64,000 nucleotides of DNA from Streptomyces misionensis (GCF_900104815.1 NZ_FNTD01000004.1:5696001-5760000), one strand, 5' to 3'. Shown: positions 32,801-41,755, counted from the first letter of the stretch. The notes: generated by a model from the letters alone, not told the origin. Numbers and translations: made by a program.

Positions 32801-33432
32801 CGCATCCGGAACCGGTCCTGGAGGCCTTCCGGACCCGGCTGCGCGGCCCGCACCGGGAGGCGGCCCGGTGTCTGTGGCGCCTGCTCACCGACGCCACCAC
32901 CCCGGCCCTCGCCCGCCGCGCCGCCGGCCTGCTGCGCGAGGCGGTGCGGCCGCACCCGGAGACCGCCGGCCGCGTCGCCGCCGCCGTCGACCGCAGGCTG
33001 GCCCGGGTCCCCACCCACCCGGCGCTGTTCCCCCTGGTCACCGGCCTGCTCAAGGACGGCCCCGAGCCACTGCGGGCCGCCCTCGCCACCGTCCTCGCCG
33101 CCCCCGGCTCACCGCGCCGCGAACTTCTGGAGTTCCTGCTCGACCGCGAGCGGGAACCGTCCGTGCTGGACGCCGTCCTGCACGCGGCGGCGGGGGGCGA
33201 AGGCTCCGCGGAGCGCGGCCTGGTCCACCGCACCGGGCTGCTCCTCGGCCGCACCCCGGAGGGCGCCACCCGCTTCGACCGCGCCCTGGTCGACCTGGCC
33301 CGGCACGTCCCCGGCTTCGCCGCCCGGATGACCCGCTGGCTCGCCGACGCCCCGGACGACTGGGCCGCCGTCGTCGGCCCCAGCACCCGCCGCACCCTGG
33401 AGAACCTGGCGGGAACCCGCGTACCGGCCTGA
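29827..33432 (+). CDS. Trypsin-like / STAND NTPase / helical-repeat protein with altered active sites
   Basis: A 1201-residue multidomain protein. After a disordered Asp/Arg-rich N-terminus, residues about 115-300 form a trypsin-like domain with His141 (LLTSHEAV) and Asp173 (ERDLALV). The serine motif reads GAAGGPVLD, so Ala248 replaces the nucleophile. A STAND/NACHT-like NTPase follows: Walker A GAPGSGRTT at 356 with Arg362 instead of Lys, Walker B LLLLLDGPEEMP at 439, VVACREEYWEQ at 476 and HPLTLRLL at 526. Residues about 720-1201 are Arg/Ala/Leu-rich helical repeats, perhaps HEAT-like. Related architectures are proposed for conflict or signalling systems in multicellular bacteria. It lies alone between truB and ribF. 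Its function is unknown. ATG follows GGGGAGG. Confidence 0.7.
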   Translation: MTTRIPRSDSAHDETLHGTGGTVSGAEPRDAERTARDGRAHATDVPDAARTGRAFARQGGDTADGTDPAPGSREPAYRATGGVDPGWGLRTVPRAVVRSHTPLPAVPATGADPLVRIHDPAGRPRGLGFLADHHGTLLTSHEAVAGLDRLVLRAGDRTQVVGADAVTELPERDLALVRTEGLGAPPLPLAAREEAEAGTYVRLAAGCWREARVLAAAEVSYGGHLVTALELAIGTAGRDALRSGGGAAGGPVLDARTGAVLGVVGTALHAPHRDAGFAVPPHPADGPLAELLARNAATVPAYGADLNLAGVLELTATSVGQDGPPEPPVEPVERADVARRLSDFADGEQPVLGLVGAPGSGRTTELAAFAARRGRGERPAPTLWLRGADLAETDGSVADAARRALERAARIIAAARRLDLPDVTPEHVARLAARAGRPLLLLLDGPEEMPRTPAHRLREWTDGTTAWLRAVGARLVVACREEYWEQAALRSLPCVRVGDLGAGEARRARARYGIPEGLPARRDARHPLTLRLLSEVWAALPAAPPAGPVDRHQVFEAHLDLVCLRVAVRLAAERGLRGTAVRRLAARVAGQVHEAARRSLGPGELDRETFEAVFPWGPAPARLGGGTGWASAVLAEGLLVPAGRGHRFAHEELADWLQGMHLDLDQAVHALVHRARDPRTDPRDAPPVPRHRIGPVVQALLHLGRRQGERQLSFKLRELVDALDLDTDSWWAARLLAGTLLQVPDAAPYTEVLRLLAERLVAWRAERRPVPGEFGPDFWTALPLSCAGRLDLLRRLVLADQAPPAPGERYLDAVARLLAADPRAVQPRLVRWFTDERPLPATPHATVATAAQALLHTHRHGALDELTEVLAAGGHPRAEELLAVLAEEEPSALCRAVDRWAREEAPARHTAAATLGLRAAPHARTAADRELLCRTARALLARPADPALHGAAHALLAGDPGSRERHLTETLRHFADGDPLIPPTALLPALTTHPEPVLEAFRTRLRGPHREAARCLWRLLTDATTPALARRAAGLLREAVRPHPETAGRVAAAVDRRLARVPTHPALFPLVTGLLKDGPEPLRAALATVLAAPGSPRRELLEFLLDREREPSVLDAVLHAAAGGEGSAERGLVHRTGLLLGRTPEGATRFDRALVDLARHVPGFAARMTRWLADAPDDWAAVVGPSTRRTLENLAGTRVPA

Positions 33433-33518
33433 GACCGCTCTCACACCGCCGCGGGCGACGTGCGCCAGGTCACAGCGCCCCTACCGATGCGGGCCGCGGG
33501 CACCCGGCATGGCACCCT

Positions 33519-33524
33519 TAGACC
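33519..33524 (+). promoter_or_regulatory. Candidate -10 element upstream of ribF
   Basis: TAGACC at 33519-33524 lies about 48 bp before the ribF GTG and resembles a Streptomyces -10 box. The -35 region is unclear. Confidence 0.3.
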
Positions 33525-33572
33525 TGCACAAGAGTCAAGGTGGACACGGACACGGGTCGAGGAGCGGTCACA

Positions 33573-34520
33573 GTGCAGCGCTGGCGTGGCTTGGAGGACA
33601 TCCCCGAGGACTGGGGGCGCAGCGTCGTCACCATCGGTTCCTACGACGGTGTCCACCGCGGCCACCAGCTGATCATCAAGCACGCCGTCGACCGCGCCCG
33701 GGAGCTGGGCGTCCCGGCCGTCGTCGTCACCTTCGACCCGCACCCCAGCGAGGTCGTGCGCCCCGGCAGCCACCCGCCGCTGCTCGCCGCGCACCACCGC
33801 CGCTGCGAGCTGATGGCCGGGCTGGGCGTCGACGCGGTGCTGATCCTCCCCTTCACCACCGAGTTCTCCAAGCTGTCGCCCGCCGACTTCGTGGTGAAGG
33901 TCCTGGTGGACAAGCTGCACGCCAAGGCGGTCGTGGAGGGCCCGAACTTCCGCTTCGGCCACAAGGCGGCGGGCAACGTCGAGTTCCTCGCCGAGCAGGG
34001 CAAGGTCTACGACTTCGAGGTCGAGGTCGTCGACCTGTACGTGTCCGGCACGGCGGGCGGCGGGCAGCCGTTCTCCTCCACCCTCACCCGGCGCCTGGTC
34101 GCCGAGGGCGACGTCGAGGGCGCCCGGGAGATCCTGGGCCGCCCGCACCGGGTGGAGGGCGTCGTCGTGCGCGGCGCCCAGCGCGGCCGTGAGCTGGGCT
34201 TCCCCACGGCCAACGTGGAGACGCTGCCGCACACCGCCGTCCCCGCCGACGGCGTGTACGCCGGCTATCTGCACGCCCAGGGCGAGGTCATGCCGGCCGC
34301 GATCTCGGTGGGCACCAACCCGCAGTTCGACGGCACCGAGCGCACGGTGGAGGCGTACGCCATCGACCGCGTCGGCCTCGATCTGTACGGCCTGCACGTC
34401 GCCGTCGACTTCCTCGCCTACGTCCGCGGCCAGGCGAAGTTCGAGTCGCTCGAGGCGCTGCTGGAGCAGATGACGGCGGATGTGTCGCGGTGCCGGGAGA
34501 TCGTCGCGGCGGAGGGCTAG
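33573..34520 (+). CDS. ribF: Bifunctional riboflavin kinase/FAD synthetase
   Basis: A 315-residue enzyme making FMN and FAD. The N-terminal FAD synthetase part has a nucleotidyltransferase motif, SVVTIGSYDGVHRGHQLIIK (His-x-Gly-His type). The C-terminal riboflavin kinase domain (about 190-310) has AQRGRELGFPTANV and TNPQFDGTERTVEAY. The GTG start (MQRWRGLEDIPE) follows GAGGAGCGG; an ATG-like start 11 codons up is less likely. It follows the trypsin/STAND gene, which separates it from truB. Confidence 0.94.
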   Translation: MQRWRGLEDIPEDWGRSVVTIGSYDGVHRGHQLIIKHAVDRARELGVPAVVVTFDPHPSEVVRPGSHPPLLAAHHRRCELMAGLGVDAVLILPFTTEFSKLSPADFVVKVLVDKLHAKAVVEGPNFRFGHKAAGNVEFLAEQGKVYDFEVEVVDLYVSGTAGGGQPFSSTLTRRLVAEGDVEGAREILGRPHRVEGVVVRGAQRGRELGFPTANVETLPHTAVPADGVYAGYLHAQGEVMPAAISVGTNPQFDGTERTVEAYAIDRVGLDLYGLHVAVDFLAYVRGQAKFESLEALLEQMTADVSRCREIVAAEG

Positions 34521-34553
34521 GACCTCTCGTCCGGATCATGCCGTGAAGACGGC

Positions 34554-34590
34554 GAAGGGCGGCCGGTGCGAGGAGCACCGGCCGCCCTTC
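34554..34590. terminator. Strong bidirectional terminator between ribF and the EspI-like gene
   Basis: A perfect 16-bp stem (34554-34569 with 34575-34590) and a 5-nt loop lie between the convergent genes. It marks the left edge of the secretion locus. Confidence 0.8.
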
Positions 34591-34608
34591 CGCATGCCGT
34601 GAGCGGCG

Positions 34609-37593
34609 CTACTGCTGCGGCGGCTGTCCCTGGGGGTACGGCTGGGCCGGGTACGGCGGTTGGCCCTGCTGCGGCGGGTAGGGCACCTGCTGCGGCGGGT
34701 AGGGCTGCTGGCCCTGCGGCGGATAGGGCTGGCCGGGCTGGCCCGGCTGACCGGGATACGGCTGGCCGGGGACCTGCGGGTAGGGCTGACCGGGCGCGGG
34801 CTGGCCGGGCACCGGCTGCCCCGGCATCTGCTGGCCGGGCATCGGCGGCGCTGCCACCGGCGGCGGGTTGCCGTCGCTGGTCCACAGCCCGTGCGCCTGC
34901 TGGTGCCGCACGAAGTCCTCGGCGATCATCGCGGCGAGGTTGAAGTACGCCTCGCGGGTGCGCGGCCGCATCATGTCGAGGTCCACCTCGGCACCGGCGG
35001 CCAGATGCTCGTCGAAGGGCACGACCACGACCCCGCGGGTACGGGTCTCGAAGTGCGCCACGATGTCCTCGACCTTGATCATCTTGCCGGTCTCGCGCAC
35101 CCCGGAGATCACGGTCAGGGAGCGGGACACCAGGTCCGAGTACCCGTGCGCGGCCAGCCAGTCCAGCGTCGTACTGGCGCTGGACGCACCGTCCACGGAC
35201 GGCGTCGAGATGATGATGAGCTGGTCGGCGAGGTCGAGCACCCCGCGCATGGCGCTGTACAGCAGACCGGTGCCCGAGTCGGTCAGGATGATCGGGTACT
35301 GGCGGCCGAGCACGTCGATCGCGCGCCGGTAGTCCTCGTCGTTGAACGTGGTCGACACGGCCGGGTCCACGTCGTTGGCGATGATCTCCAGACCGGAGGG
35401 CGCCTGCGAGGTGAACCGGCGGATGTCCATGTACGAGTTGAGATACGGGATCGCCTGGACCAGGTCACGGATGGTGGCCCCGGTCTCCCGGCGCACCCGG
35501 CGGCCGAGCGTGCCGGCGTCCGGGTTGGCGTCGATGGCGAGGATCTTGTCCTGCCGCTCGGTGGCCAGGGTGGAGCCGAGCGCGGTGGTCGTGGTGGTCT
35601 TGCCCACCCCGCCCTTGAGGCTGATGACCGCGATCCGGTAGCAGGACAGCACCGGCGTGCGGATCAGCTCCAGCTTCCGCTGCCGCTCGGCCTCCTCCTT
35701 CTTGCCGCCCAGCTTGAACCGGGAACCGCCCGCCGCGGGCCGGCCGCTCTTCGCCTTCTGCCGCCGGTTGTTCAGCAGCCGGTCCGAGGACAGCTCCACG
35801 GCGGCCGTGTAACCCAGCGGCGCGGCACCGGGGTTGGTGGGCTGCCGCTGGTCGTGCTGGATCGGCTGCGGCCAGGCGGCCCCGGCGCGGGGGTCGACGG
35901 GCGGCTGGGGCTGCGGCTGCTGCTCCGGAGGCTGCGGGAAGCCGTAACCACCGGGCCCGGCGGCCGGGGCGTCCGACGGGGGGAAGCCGTAACCGCCCTG
36001 CTGCGCCGGTCCGCCCGGGCCGTTGGGCTGCGGGAAGCCGTAACCGGCGGCCGGGGAAGGGGCGTTGGGCGCCGGGGGCTGGGGCCCCGCCTGGGGGGCC
36101 GGGGGCTGCGGGAAGCCGTAGGCACCGGCGGGACCGGCCTGCGGGCCGCTCTGCGGGCCCGGCTGGGCGGGGGCCGGGGGAGTGGGCATGCCGGGCTGGT
36201 ACGGCTGAGGGGGCACACCCGGCTGCCCCGGCTGTCCCGGCTGACCAGGCTGTCCCGGCTGGTTCCAGGCGGCGGGCGCGGGCTGCGGCACCTGCGGCTG
36301 GAACGGCGGCTGCTGGCCCTGCACCGGGGCGGGCTGCTGGGGCCCGGCCTGCTGCGGGGCGGGCGGCTGGGGCATGGGCTGCGGTCCGGCCTGCGGCGGC
36401 ATCGGCTGCTGCGCGGGCCACTGGGCCGCGGGCGCCGGGGCGGCGGGCTGGTACGACGGCGGCAGCGGGGGCACACCGCTCCGCGGCGCGGGCGGCGGCG
36501 TCCACGCGGACGGGAAGTCCTGCGGGCCCGGCGCCGGAGCCGGGGCCGGGACGGGGGGAGCGGGCTGGGAGGCGGCGCCCTGAGGTGCGGTGCCGTTCGC
36601 GGGTACGGCGTCCTGGGGGGCGCTGCCGTTCGCCGGCACGGCGTCCTGCGGCGTCGCCTCCTCGCCGGCCCCGGCTTCCGCGGAGACCTCCTCCTGGCCG
36701 GAACCGTCGTCGCCCGCACCCTCCGGCGCGCTGTCCGCGGCGTCGGAGACCTCGGTCCCCGCGGCGCCGTCGCCGTCCGTCTCCGCGCCCTCGCCCGGGG
36801 CGTCCTCCTCCTCGGCGGCGTCCTCCGCGACGACCGCGTCCACGGCCCCTTCCGCGCTGGGCTCGGACTCGGACCCACCACCGGACTGCGAACCGGAACC
36901 GGACCCGAGGCCGGAACCGGAACCGGAATCGGACGAGGAACCCGCATCGGACGGGGAGCCGGACCGGGAACCGGCACCCGACCGGGCCTCGGACTCCGCG
37001 GCGGCCTTCTGCATGGCGGCGGCCTGCTCGGCGAGCTCGGCCATCTCCCGCTTCAGGGCGACCGCGGAGAACCGCATGGTGGCCCCGCTCTCCAGATCCC
37101 CGTTGTCGGTCTCGGGCTCGACGGCCGGGGCCTCGGGCCCGGCCTGCGGCGGCTGGGACGGCTGCTGCGGCTGCTGCAACTCGAACCCGTCGGGCAGCCT
37201 CGGCATCGGAACGGAACCCTCGGCCGGCGGAGCGAACGGCGTCCCCTGCGCGGGCGTACCGACCGGCGGAGTGCCGGGCGGCGGCGGAGTCGCCCCGGCA
37301 CCCGGCGCCGTCGTACCCGGCGACGAGGAGAACGGCGCGGCCGCGCCGCTCCCCGGGCCACCGGCCCCGGCCGCATCCTGCTCGGCGAAGCCCCCGGCGC
37401 CGCCCACGCCGCCCGGGCCCCCGATCGAACCGCCACCGCCGGAACCCGCGGGGCCGGACGCGTTCTGCGTGTACCAGGCGGGGGGAGCGTAGTCGATGGT
37501 GAACTCACCGGTGGTCTCGACGGCCTCCGCGTCGGGCTGGTCATCGCCGGGTGTGGCCCAGCCCCCGCGCATCCCGTCCCGATCGCTGCTCAC
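34609..37593 (-). CDS. EspI-like protein: Pro/Gln-rich tail fused to a MinD/ParA-type ATPase (type VII secretion)
   Basis: A 994-residue protein. An acidic Ser/Gly-rich region and a long Pro/Gln/Gly-rich stretch (to about residue 620) precede a MinD/ParA-like ATPase with Walker [17 protein letters not shown] near 660, [16 protein letters not shown] and [15 protein letters not shown] short C-terminal tail of PGQP/PYPPQ repeats follows. The layout matches mycobacterial EspI, which is linked to ESX secretion and phosphorylation. The GTG start has AGGAGG four bases upstream. A 37-codon small ORF overlaps its start by GTGA. It probably energises or regulates the ESX apparatus here; that role is inferred from the family and the location. 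Confidence 0.8.
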   Translation of the reverse strand: MSSDRDGMRGGWATPGDDQPDAEAVETTGEFTIDYAPPAWYTQNASGPAGSGGGGSIGGPGGVGGAGGFAEQDAAGAGGPGSGAAAPFSSSPGTTAPGAGATPPPPGTPPVGTPAQGTPFAPPAEGSVPMPRLPDGFELQQPQQPSQPPQAGPEAPAVEPETDNGDLESGATMRFSAVALKREMAELAEQAAAMQKAAAESEARSGAGSRSGSPSDAGSSSDSGSGSGLGSGSGSQSGGGSESEPSAEGAVDAVVAEDAAEEEDAPGEGAETDGDGAAGTEVSDAADSAPEGAGDDGSGQEEVSAEAGAGEEATPQDAVPANGSAPQDAVPANGTAPQGAASQPAPPVPAPAPAPGPQDFPSAWTPPPAPRSGVPPLPPSYQPAAPAPAAQWPAQQPMPPQAGPQPMPQPPAPQQAGPQQPAPVQGQQPPFQPQVPQPAPAAWNQPGQPGQPGQPGQPGVPPQPYQPGMPTPPAPAQPGPQSGPQAGPAGAYGFPQPPAPQAGPQPPAPNAPSPAAGYGFPQPNGPGGPAQQGGYGFPPSDAPAAGPGGYGFPQPPEQQPQPQPPVDPRAGAAWPQPIQHDQRQPTNPGAAPLGYTAAVELSSDRLLNNRRQKAKSGRPAAGGSRFKLGGKKEEAERQRKLELIRTPVLSCYRIAVISLKGGVGKTTTTTALGSTLATERQDKILAIDANPDAGTLGRRVRRETGATIRDLVQAIPYLNSYMDIRRFTSQAPSGLEIIANDVDPAVSTTFNDEDYRRAIDVLGRQYPIILTDSGTGLLYSAMRGVLDLADQLIIISTPSVDGASSASTTLDWLAAHGYSDLVSRSLTVISGVRETGKMIKVEDIVAHFETRTRGVVVVPFDEHLAAGAEVDLDMMRPRTREAYFNLAAMIAEDFVRHQQAHGLWTSDGNPPPVAAPPMPGQQMPGQPVPGQPAPGQPYPQVPGQPYPGQPGQPGQPYPPQGQQPYPPQQVPYPPQQGQPPYPAQPYPQGQPPQQ

Positions 37594-37703
37594 AGTTCCT
37601 CCTGGTGTGGTCGAGCACCCTCATGCCGTGCCGGGGCGACCATGTCGTGTCGTTCGAGTCGTCCGTAGTCGTCAGGGGCAGTCCGCTCCACGGGTCCTGC
37701 CAT
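37590..37703 (-). CDS. Possible 37-residue coupled small protein upstream of the EspI-like gene
   Basis: An ATG ([15 protein letters not shown]) preceded by GGGAGCGGGCGTG opens a 37-codon frame rich in charged residues. It ends in GTGA overlapping the EspI-like GTG, so it could couple translation of that gene. The codon use is less regular than in its neighbours. It may be a leader peptide or chance; confidence is low. Confidence 0.35.
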   Translation of the reverse strand: MAGPVERTAPDDYGRLERHDMVAPARHEGARPHQEEL

Positions 37704-37904
37704 CACGCCCGCTCCCAGCCTAATCACCACGAGCCGCCCCTCGGCAGGCCCGCCCACCAGTCGGCTCGCGCACACCGGCCGAGACGGCACGGCGAAGCAC
37801 CGCGCCCGCCAACCGAGTTGTCGCACGAAACCGGGAGCAAACGGAAGAGGAACGGCGAACGGAAGAGAGAGGGAAGACGAACAAACAGGACGGACAAGGG
37901 CAGT
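37704..37904 (-). promoter_or_regulatory. Non-coding gap carrying the probable promoter of the EspI-like gene
   Basis: The remaining 201 bp between the 260-residue gene and the small ORF has no convincing ORF. On the minus strand TAGGCT (37717-37722, AGCCTA on the plus strand) is the best -10 candidate. A purine-rich stretch (37830-37895) is otherwise unexplained. Confidence 0.3.
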
Positions 37905-38687
37905 TCAGTCCATGCGCCGGGGCGTGCCGAGCAAACCGGTCTCGGCGTCGGTGGGCTGGGTCAGCACATACTGCCGATCGCGGTCGGTACACCACAGGGT
38001 GACGCCGTCCGGCAGCGTGGGCAGCGTCTCCACCTCGGTGCGTGTCAGGCCCATGGTGCGCCCGAGTTCGGCGGCCTCGTCCGGGGAGACCCGCTGGATG
38101 CCGGCGAGCCGCGCCTGCCGCAGCAACCGGGGCGCGACCGGACTGAGATACGGCAGCAGGGTCAGCACCGACTGCCACGGACCGGACACCACCCGGCCGC
38201 GCGGGGGCCGCATGCCGCAGTCCCGCACCACCAGGACCGGCGTACCGGCCGAGGCGCCCTGCGGGGGTACCCGCCCGACGTCGTACACGGACAGGCCGTT
38301 CTGCCCGCCGCCCATGGCGTGCACCATCTGCATCCAGGCCTGCGGCCGGCCGGTCTCCACGGCCACCCGCGCGCCGGTGGCCGCCGACCGCAGCGCCAGC
38401 ACCTGCGCCGTCCACAGACCGCCGATCAGCACCACGTCGTACGGCGTGGGCCGGTTGATGCCCAGTACGGCCGGCTGGCCCTCGGCGTCCACCCCGGCCA
38501 CCACGCCGTCGTCACCGATGGGCAGGGCGAGGGTGTCCAGCAGTTCGGCGGACAACGCGTGCCGGCCGTGCCGGGGCCCGAGCAGTCCGAGGCCGTGCCG
38601 CAGCCGCTCGCCCAGCCCCCGCCCCGCGGGTTCGCCCCCCGCCGTCTGCCGGTTCTCCGGCGAGGCCGACTGATTCGTCATCGTCAC
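37905..38687 (-). CDS. Type VII secretion-associated protein of unknown function
   Basis: A 260-residue, apparently soluble protein that I do not recognise outside this locus type. It has GARVAVETGRPQAWMQMV, a glycine-rich AMGGGQNGLSVYDVGR and GVTLWCTDRDRQYVL. No membrane segment is evident. Its start overlaps the eccE stop in GTGA (an ATG two codons downstream is possible), so it is translationally coupled to eccE and likely acts with that membrane component. It is a syntenic partner of Streptomyces ESX loci. Confidence 0.7.
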   Translation of the reverse strand: MTMTNQSASPENRQTAGGEPAGRGLGERLRHGLGLLGPRHGRHALSAELLDTLALPIGDDGVVAGVDAEGQPAVLGINRPTPYDVVLIGGLWTAQVLALRSAATGARVAVETGRPQAWMQMVHAMGGGQNGLSVYDVGRVPPQGASAGTPVLVVRDCGMRPPRGRVVSGPWQSVLTLLPYLSPVAPRLLRQARLAGIQRVSPDEAAELGRTMGLTRTEVETLPTLPDGVTLWCTDRDRQYVLTQPTDAETGLLGTPRRMD

Positions 38688-40024
38688 CGCGCACCTCCGA
38701 GGGGCAGTGTGGCCAGCATGCCGGGCAGCTGCTCACGGTCGAGGCGGGCCAGACCGGCCCCGGCCCCACGGGCCGCCGCCTCCAACGCGCGCCGCGCCGC
38801 GACGAGTTCGTCGTCACTGCGGCCGGTCACCCGCAGGTGCCCGCACAGCGACACCTCCTGCCGGTCGCCGCGCGCGAGGGTGAGGCTGAAGGTGGTGGCG
38901 AGCGCCGGTATCGCCGTGACCTGGGCGACGAACTGCGGCAGCGACTCGCCCCGGCCGCCGCCCAGTTGGGGCCAGCGCCGCACCCAGTAGGTGGTGTGCC
39001 GCCGGTTGTCGCAGCGCCAGCTGCGCCCGGACTCCTCGGTACGCCGCTCCCGCGCCTCGCTGCGCCCCGCTTCCGCCGTGACCAGCGGGTTGGCGCACGC
39101 GGACGTGGCGAGCGCGGCGACCAGCTCCTCCTCGTCGAGCACCCGCGCCCGGAAGCCCGCCCCGGTCAGCCGGCTCGCCAGATGGTCCGCGACCCGTACG
39201 ACGCACTTCTGCGCCCCGAGCAGCCCGCCGCCACGCGCGGCCACGGCCTCCGCGCAGGCCTCCGGGTCCAGCTTCAGCGCGATCCAGGTGATGCGCACGG
39301 CCGGGGCGCCGGTCTGCTCCTGCAAGGGGAGGTAGTTGGCGACGGCCACGGACTGCTGCGGCAGATGCAGCGCAGGCGCCGGCTGCGTGTGCAGCACCGT
39401 CTGCGCCGACTCCAGCCGTATCCCGTCCACCTCCAGCGCGTCCCGCACCAGCCCCAGCGGCAGCGGCTGCCGGCTGCGCTCCGCCCGCAGCGCCGTCGCG
39501 TCCGCCTCCACCTGCAACACGGCGGTGACGAACGTGCCGTCCCCGACGATGCCGACGGGGCGGCGGTCGCGGGGGGCGTAGGAGTAGGTGCGCAGGCTCG
39601 GCTCGCACTCGAGGGCGGGCACCAGCGAGGGTTCGGTGCCCGGCGGTATCGGGGTGGTCGCGGCCCGACGCTGCCGCGCCTTCAACTCCCGCGCGGTGGT
39701 CAGCCATTCGGGCAGCGACCGGCCGCGGCGCCGCACGAACGCGAGCGCCACCAGCAGCACGGCGAGGACCGCGGCGGGCACCAGGGCGACCGGGCCGACG
39801 ACCCAGCCGACGACGAGCACGGCCAGTGCGAGTTCCGGCAGCACGAGCCGTTGCATGCGGAACGAGCCGGACAGCGCCGGACGGACGGCCGGACGTGCAG
39901 TGTTCGGGGGCCGCTGTTCCCGGGGCGGCGCCGGCCGCGACCCGGCCGGTTCCGGACCGGCCGCCGAAGGGGCGGCCGCCCGCCCGTGCCCGCGCGTACG
40001 AGACCGCGTCCCGGAAGCCCTCAA
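38684..40024 (-). CDS. eccE: Type VII secretion membrane protein EccE
   Basis: A 446-residue protein. A Pro/Arg-rich N-terminus is followed by two membrane helices (about 60-105, LALAVLVVGWVVGPVALVPA and AAVLAVLLVALAFV) and a long cytoplasmic region (WITWIALKLDPE, RRWPQLGGGRGESLPQFV). This two-helix plus soluble arrangement is that of EccE, a rim component of the ESX core. The start is uncertain: a TTG after GGGGGGATGAG is used here, and an internal ATG at 39856 would remove the Pro-rich tail. It is divergent from eccB across a shared 194-bp promoter region. Confidence 0.8.
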   Translation of the reverse strand: MRASGTRSRTRGHGRAAAPSAAGPEPAGSRPAPPREQRPPNTARPAVRPALSGSFRMQRLVLPELALAVLVVGWVVGPVALVPAAVLAVLLVALAFVRRRGRSLPEWLTTARELKARQRRAATTPIPPGTEPSLVPALECEPSLRTYSYAPRDRRPVGIVGDGTFVTAVLQVEADATALRAERSRQPLPLGLVRDALEVDGIRLESAQTVLHTQPAPALHLPQQSVAVANYLPLQEQTGAPAVRITWIALKLDPEACAEAVAARGGGLLGAQKCVVRVADHLASRLTGAGFRARVLDEEELVAALATSACANPLVTAEAGRSEARERRTEESGRSWRCDNRRHTTYWVRRWPQLGGGRGESLPQFVAQVTAIPALATTFSLTLARGDRQEVSLCGHLRVTGRSDDELVAARRALEAAARGAGAGLARLDREQLPGMLATLPLGGAR

Positions 40025-40218
40025 CTCATCCCCCCATTTTCCTCACAACTCCCAGCAATTCCGCCCCTGGGCAGAGGCCTTGAGAGCCCCGGTACCCTAC
40101 CTGCTCCACGGAACCGATCAGACACCAGGCATAGTAGGGGCTCGGTCCGACAACGCGGTGCCGGAGACGGTCGTCTCCGACCGGCATCCGGACGGCACAC
40201 GGGGAGAATCAGGGGCAG

Positions 40219-41745
40219 ATGGCATCTCGGCGGGATCAACTCAACGCCTACACCTTTGCGAAGCGGCGCATGCTCGCGGCGTTCGTCCAGCCCTCCTCCG
40301 ACGGCTCGGAAGAAGGAGCCCCCAAGCCCCTGCGCGCGATCCTGCCCGGCACCATCGCCGGCGTGGTCGTCCTGGCCGTCTTCGGCGCCTGGGGCATGTT
40401 CCGGCCGACCGCGCCGCAGGGCTGGGACACCCCCGGCGAGAAGGTGATCATCGCCAGCAAGTCCACCACCCGGTACGTCGTCCTCAAGACGGACGGCAAG
40501 ACCGAGCTGCACCCGGTGCTCAACATGGCCTCGGCGAAACTGCTCCTCGCCGACGGCAAGGGCGACGTGGTCACCGTCGACGAGTCGATCCTCGACAACG
40601 GCAAGATCCCGCACGGCGTCACCATCGGCATCCCCTACGCCCCCGACCGCCTGCCCTCCAGCCAGGAGGCCGGAGCCAAGAAGCGCTGGGCCGTCTGCGA
40701 GCGCCCGAGCGCGGGCGGCGGGGCCATCCAGAAGGCCGCGTTCGTCCTCGCCGCCCGCGACCTGAAGAAGACCGAGAGCCCCAGCGAGAAGCTCGGCGGC
40801 GGGGACATCATGTACGTCGCCGCCCCGGACGGGCAGCGCTACATCGTGGACGCACACGGCACCGCGTACCAGGTGAAGAACGACGAACTGCTGCTGCGCA
40901 CGCTGGTCGGCGCCAACCGGCAGCCCCAGCGCGTCTCCGGCGACTGGCTCGACACCCTGCACAAGGGCGACCCGATCGAGTTCCCCCGGATCGAGGGAAC
41001 CGCGACCGCGCCCGCCGGTGTCCAGGGCAGCCTGCCGGCCACCGCCAACCGGGTCGGCATGGTGCTGCGGGCCCCCGACGGCGACCGCCAGCAGTACTAC
41101 ATCGTCGAACAGGGCAAGGTCCTGCCCGTCTCCGACTTCACCGCGAAGCTGCTCCTCAACAGCAAGGACCTCGTCCACCTCGGCCAGGCGGGCAAGGCCC
41201 TCGACGTCAGCGCGGGCGCGTTCGTGCCCGGCGCGACCCCCTTCGCGGCCGACCGCAAGTGGCCGACCCTCGCCCCGAAGGTCGTCAACGACGCGGGCTC
41301 CGGGAGCGGCAGCCGCGACACCGTCTGCAACGTCCTCGACCACGTCGACCCCGGCCACGGCACCACCACCCTGAGCACCTGGGCGGGCACCGACTTCCCC
41401 GCCACGCTGCCCACCGGGTCGTCGAGCGCCTATGTGACCCCCGGATCCGGCCAGCTCTACCGTCAGTTCCAGGGCACGGACACCAAGGCCGGCGGGGTCT
41501 TCCTGGTCACGGACACCGGCCTGCGCTACGCCATGCAGTCCAACGCCGACAGCGACTCCACCGGCACCGAGTACGGCATGACGGACAAGCAGCGCAAGGA
41601 GATGCGGCAGGAGGCCCAACTGGCCCAGACCCGGCTCGGGTACGCCGGCCTGGACCCCGCCCCCATCCCCGCCGCCTGGTCCCTGTTCCTGCCGACGGGG
41701 CCTCGCCTGTCGACCACCGCGGCGAGCCAGCCGCAGGGTTCGTAG
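40219..41745 (+). CDS. eccB: Type VII secretion membrane protein EccB
   Basis: A 508-residue core component of the ESX apparatus. The typical N-terminus MASRRDQLNAYTFAKRRMLA is followed by a single membrane helix (about 48-70, GTIAGVVVLAVFGAWGMF) and a large extracellular domain made of R-repeats around a central core. A C-terminal cysteine pair (WAVCERP, DTVCNVLDH) could be disulphide-bonded. The ATG follows GGGGAGAATCAGGGG. A mycosin gene follows 10 bp away, as expected. Confidence 0.92.
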   Translation: MASRRDQLNAYTFAKRRMLAAFVQPSSDGSEEGAPKPLRAILPGTIAGVVVLAVFGAWGMFRPTAPQGWDTPGEKVIIASKSTTRYVVLKTDGKTELHPVLNMASAKLLLADGKGDVVTVDESILDNGKIPHGVTIGIPYAPDRLPSSQEAGAKKRWAVCERPSAGGGAIQKAAFVLAARDLKKTESPSEKLGGGDIMYVAAPDGQRYIVDAHGTAYQVKNDELLLRTLVGANRQPQRVSGDWLDTLHKGDPIEFPRIEGTATAPAGVQGSLPATANRVGMVLRAPDGDRQQYYIVEQGKVLPVSDFTAKLLLNSKDLVHLGQAGKALDVSAGAFVPGATPFAADRKWPTLAPKVVNDAGSGSGSRDTVCNVLDHVDPGHGTTTLSTWAGTDFPATLPTGSSSAYVTPGSGQLYRQFQGTDTKAGGVFLVTDTGLRYAMQSNADSDSTGTEYGMTDKQRKEMRQEAQLAQTRLGYAGLDPAPIPAAWSLFLPTGPRLSTTAASQPQGS

Positions 41746-41755
41746 GGGGAGTCAC

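Noticed and set aside
29613..33521. 1302-codon plus-strand frame over the trypsin/STAND gene in another frame
   Set aside because: It is Arg/Pro-rich shadow sequence. The overlapping 1201-codon frame has ordered protease and P-loop motifs and a good ribosome binding site.
33433..33572. Possible tRNA in the gap before ribF
   Set aside because: No cloverleaf or T-loop (GTTCGA-type) sequence could be found in either strand.
37720..38415. 231-codon minus-strand ORF overlapping the 260-residue ESX-associated gene in another frame
   Set aside because: The 260-codon frame is in phase with the coupled eccE stop and has typical third-position bias.
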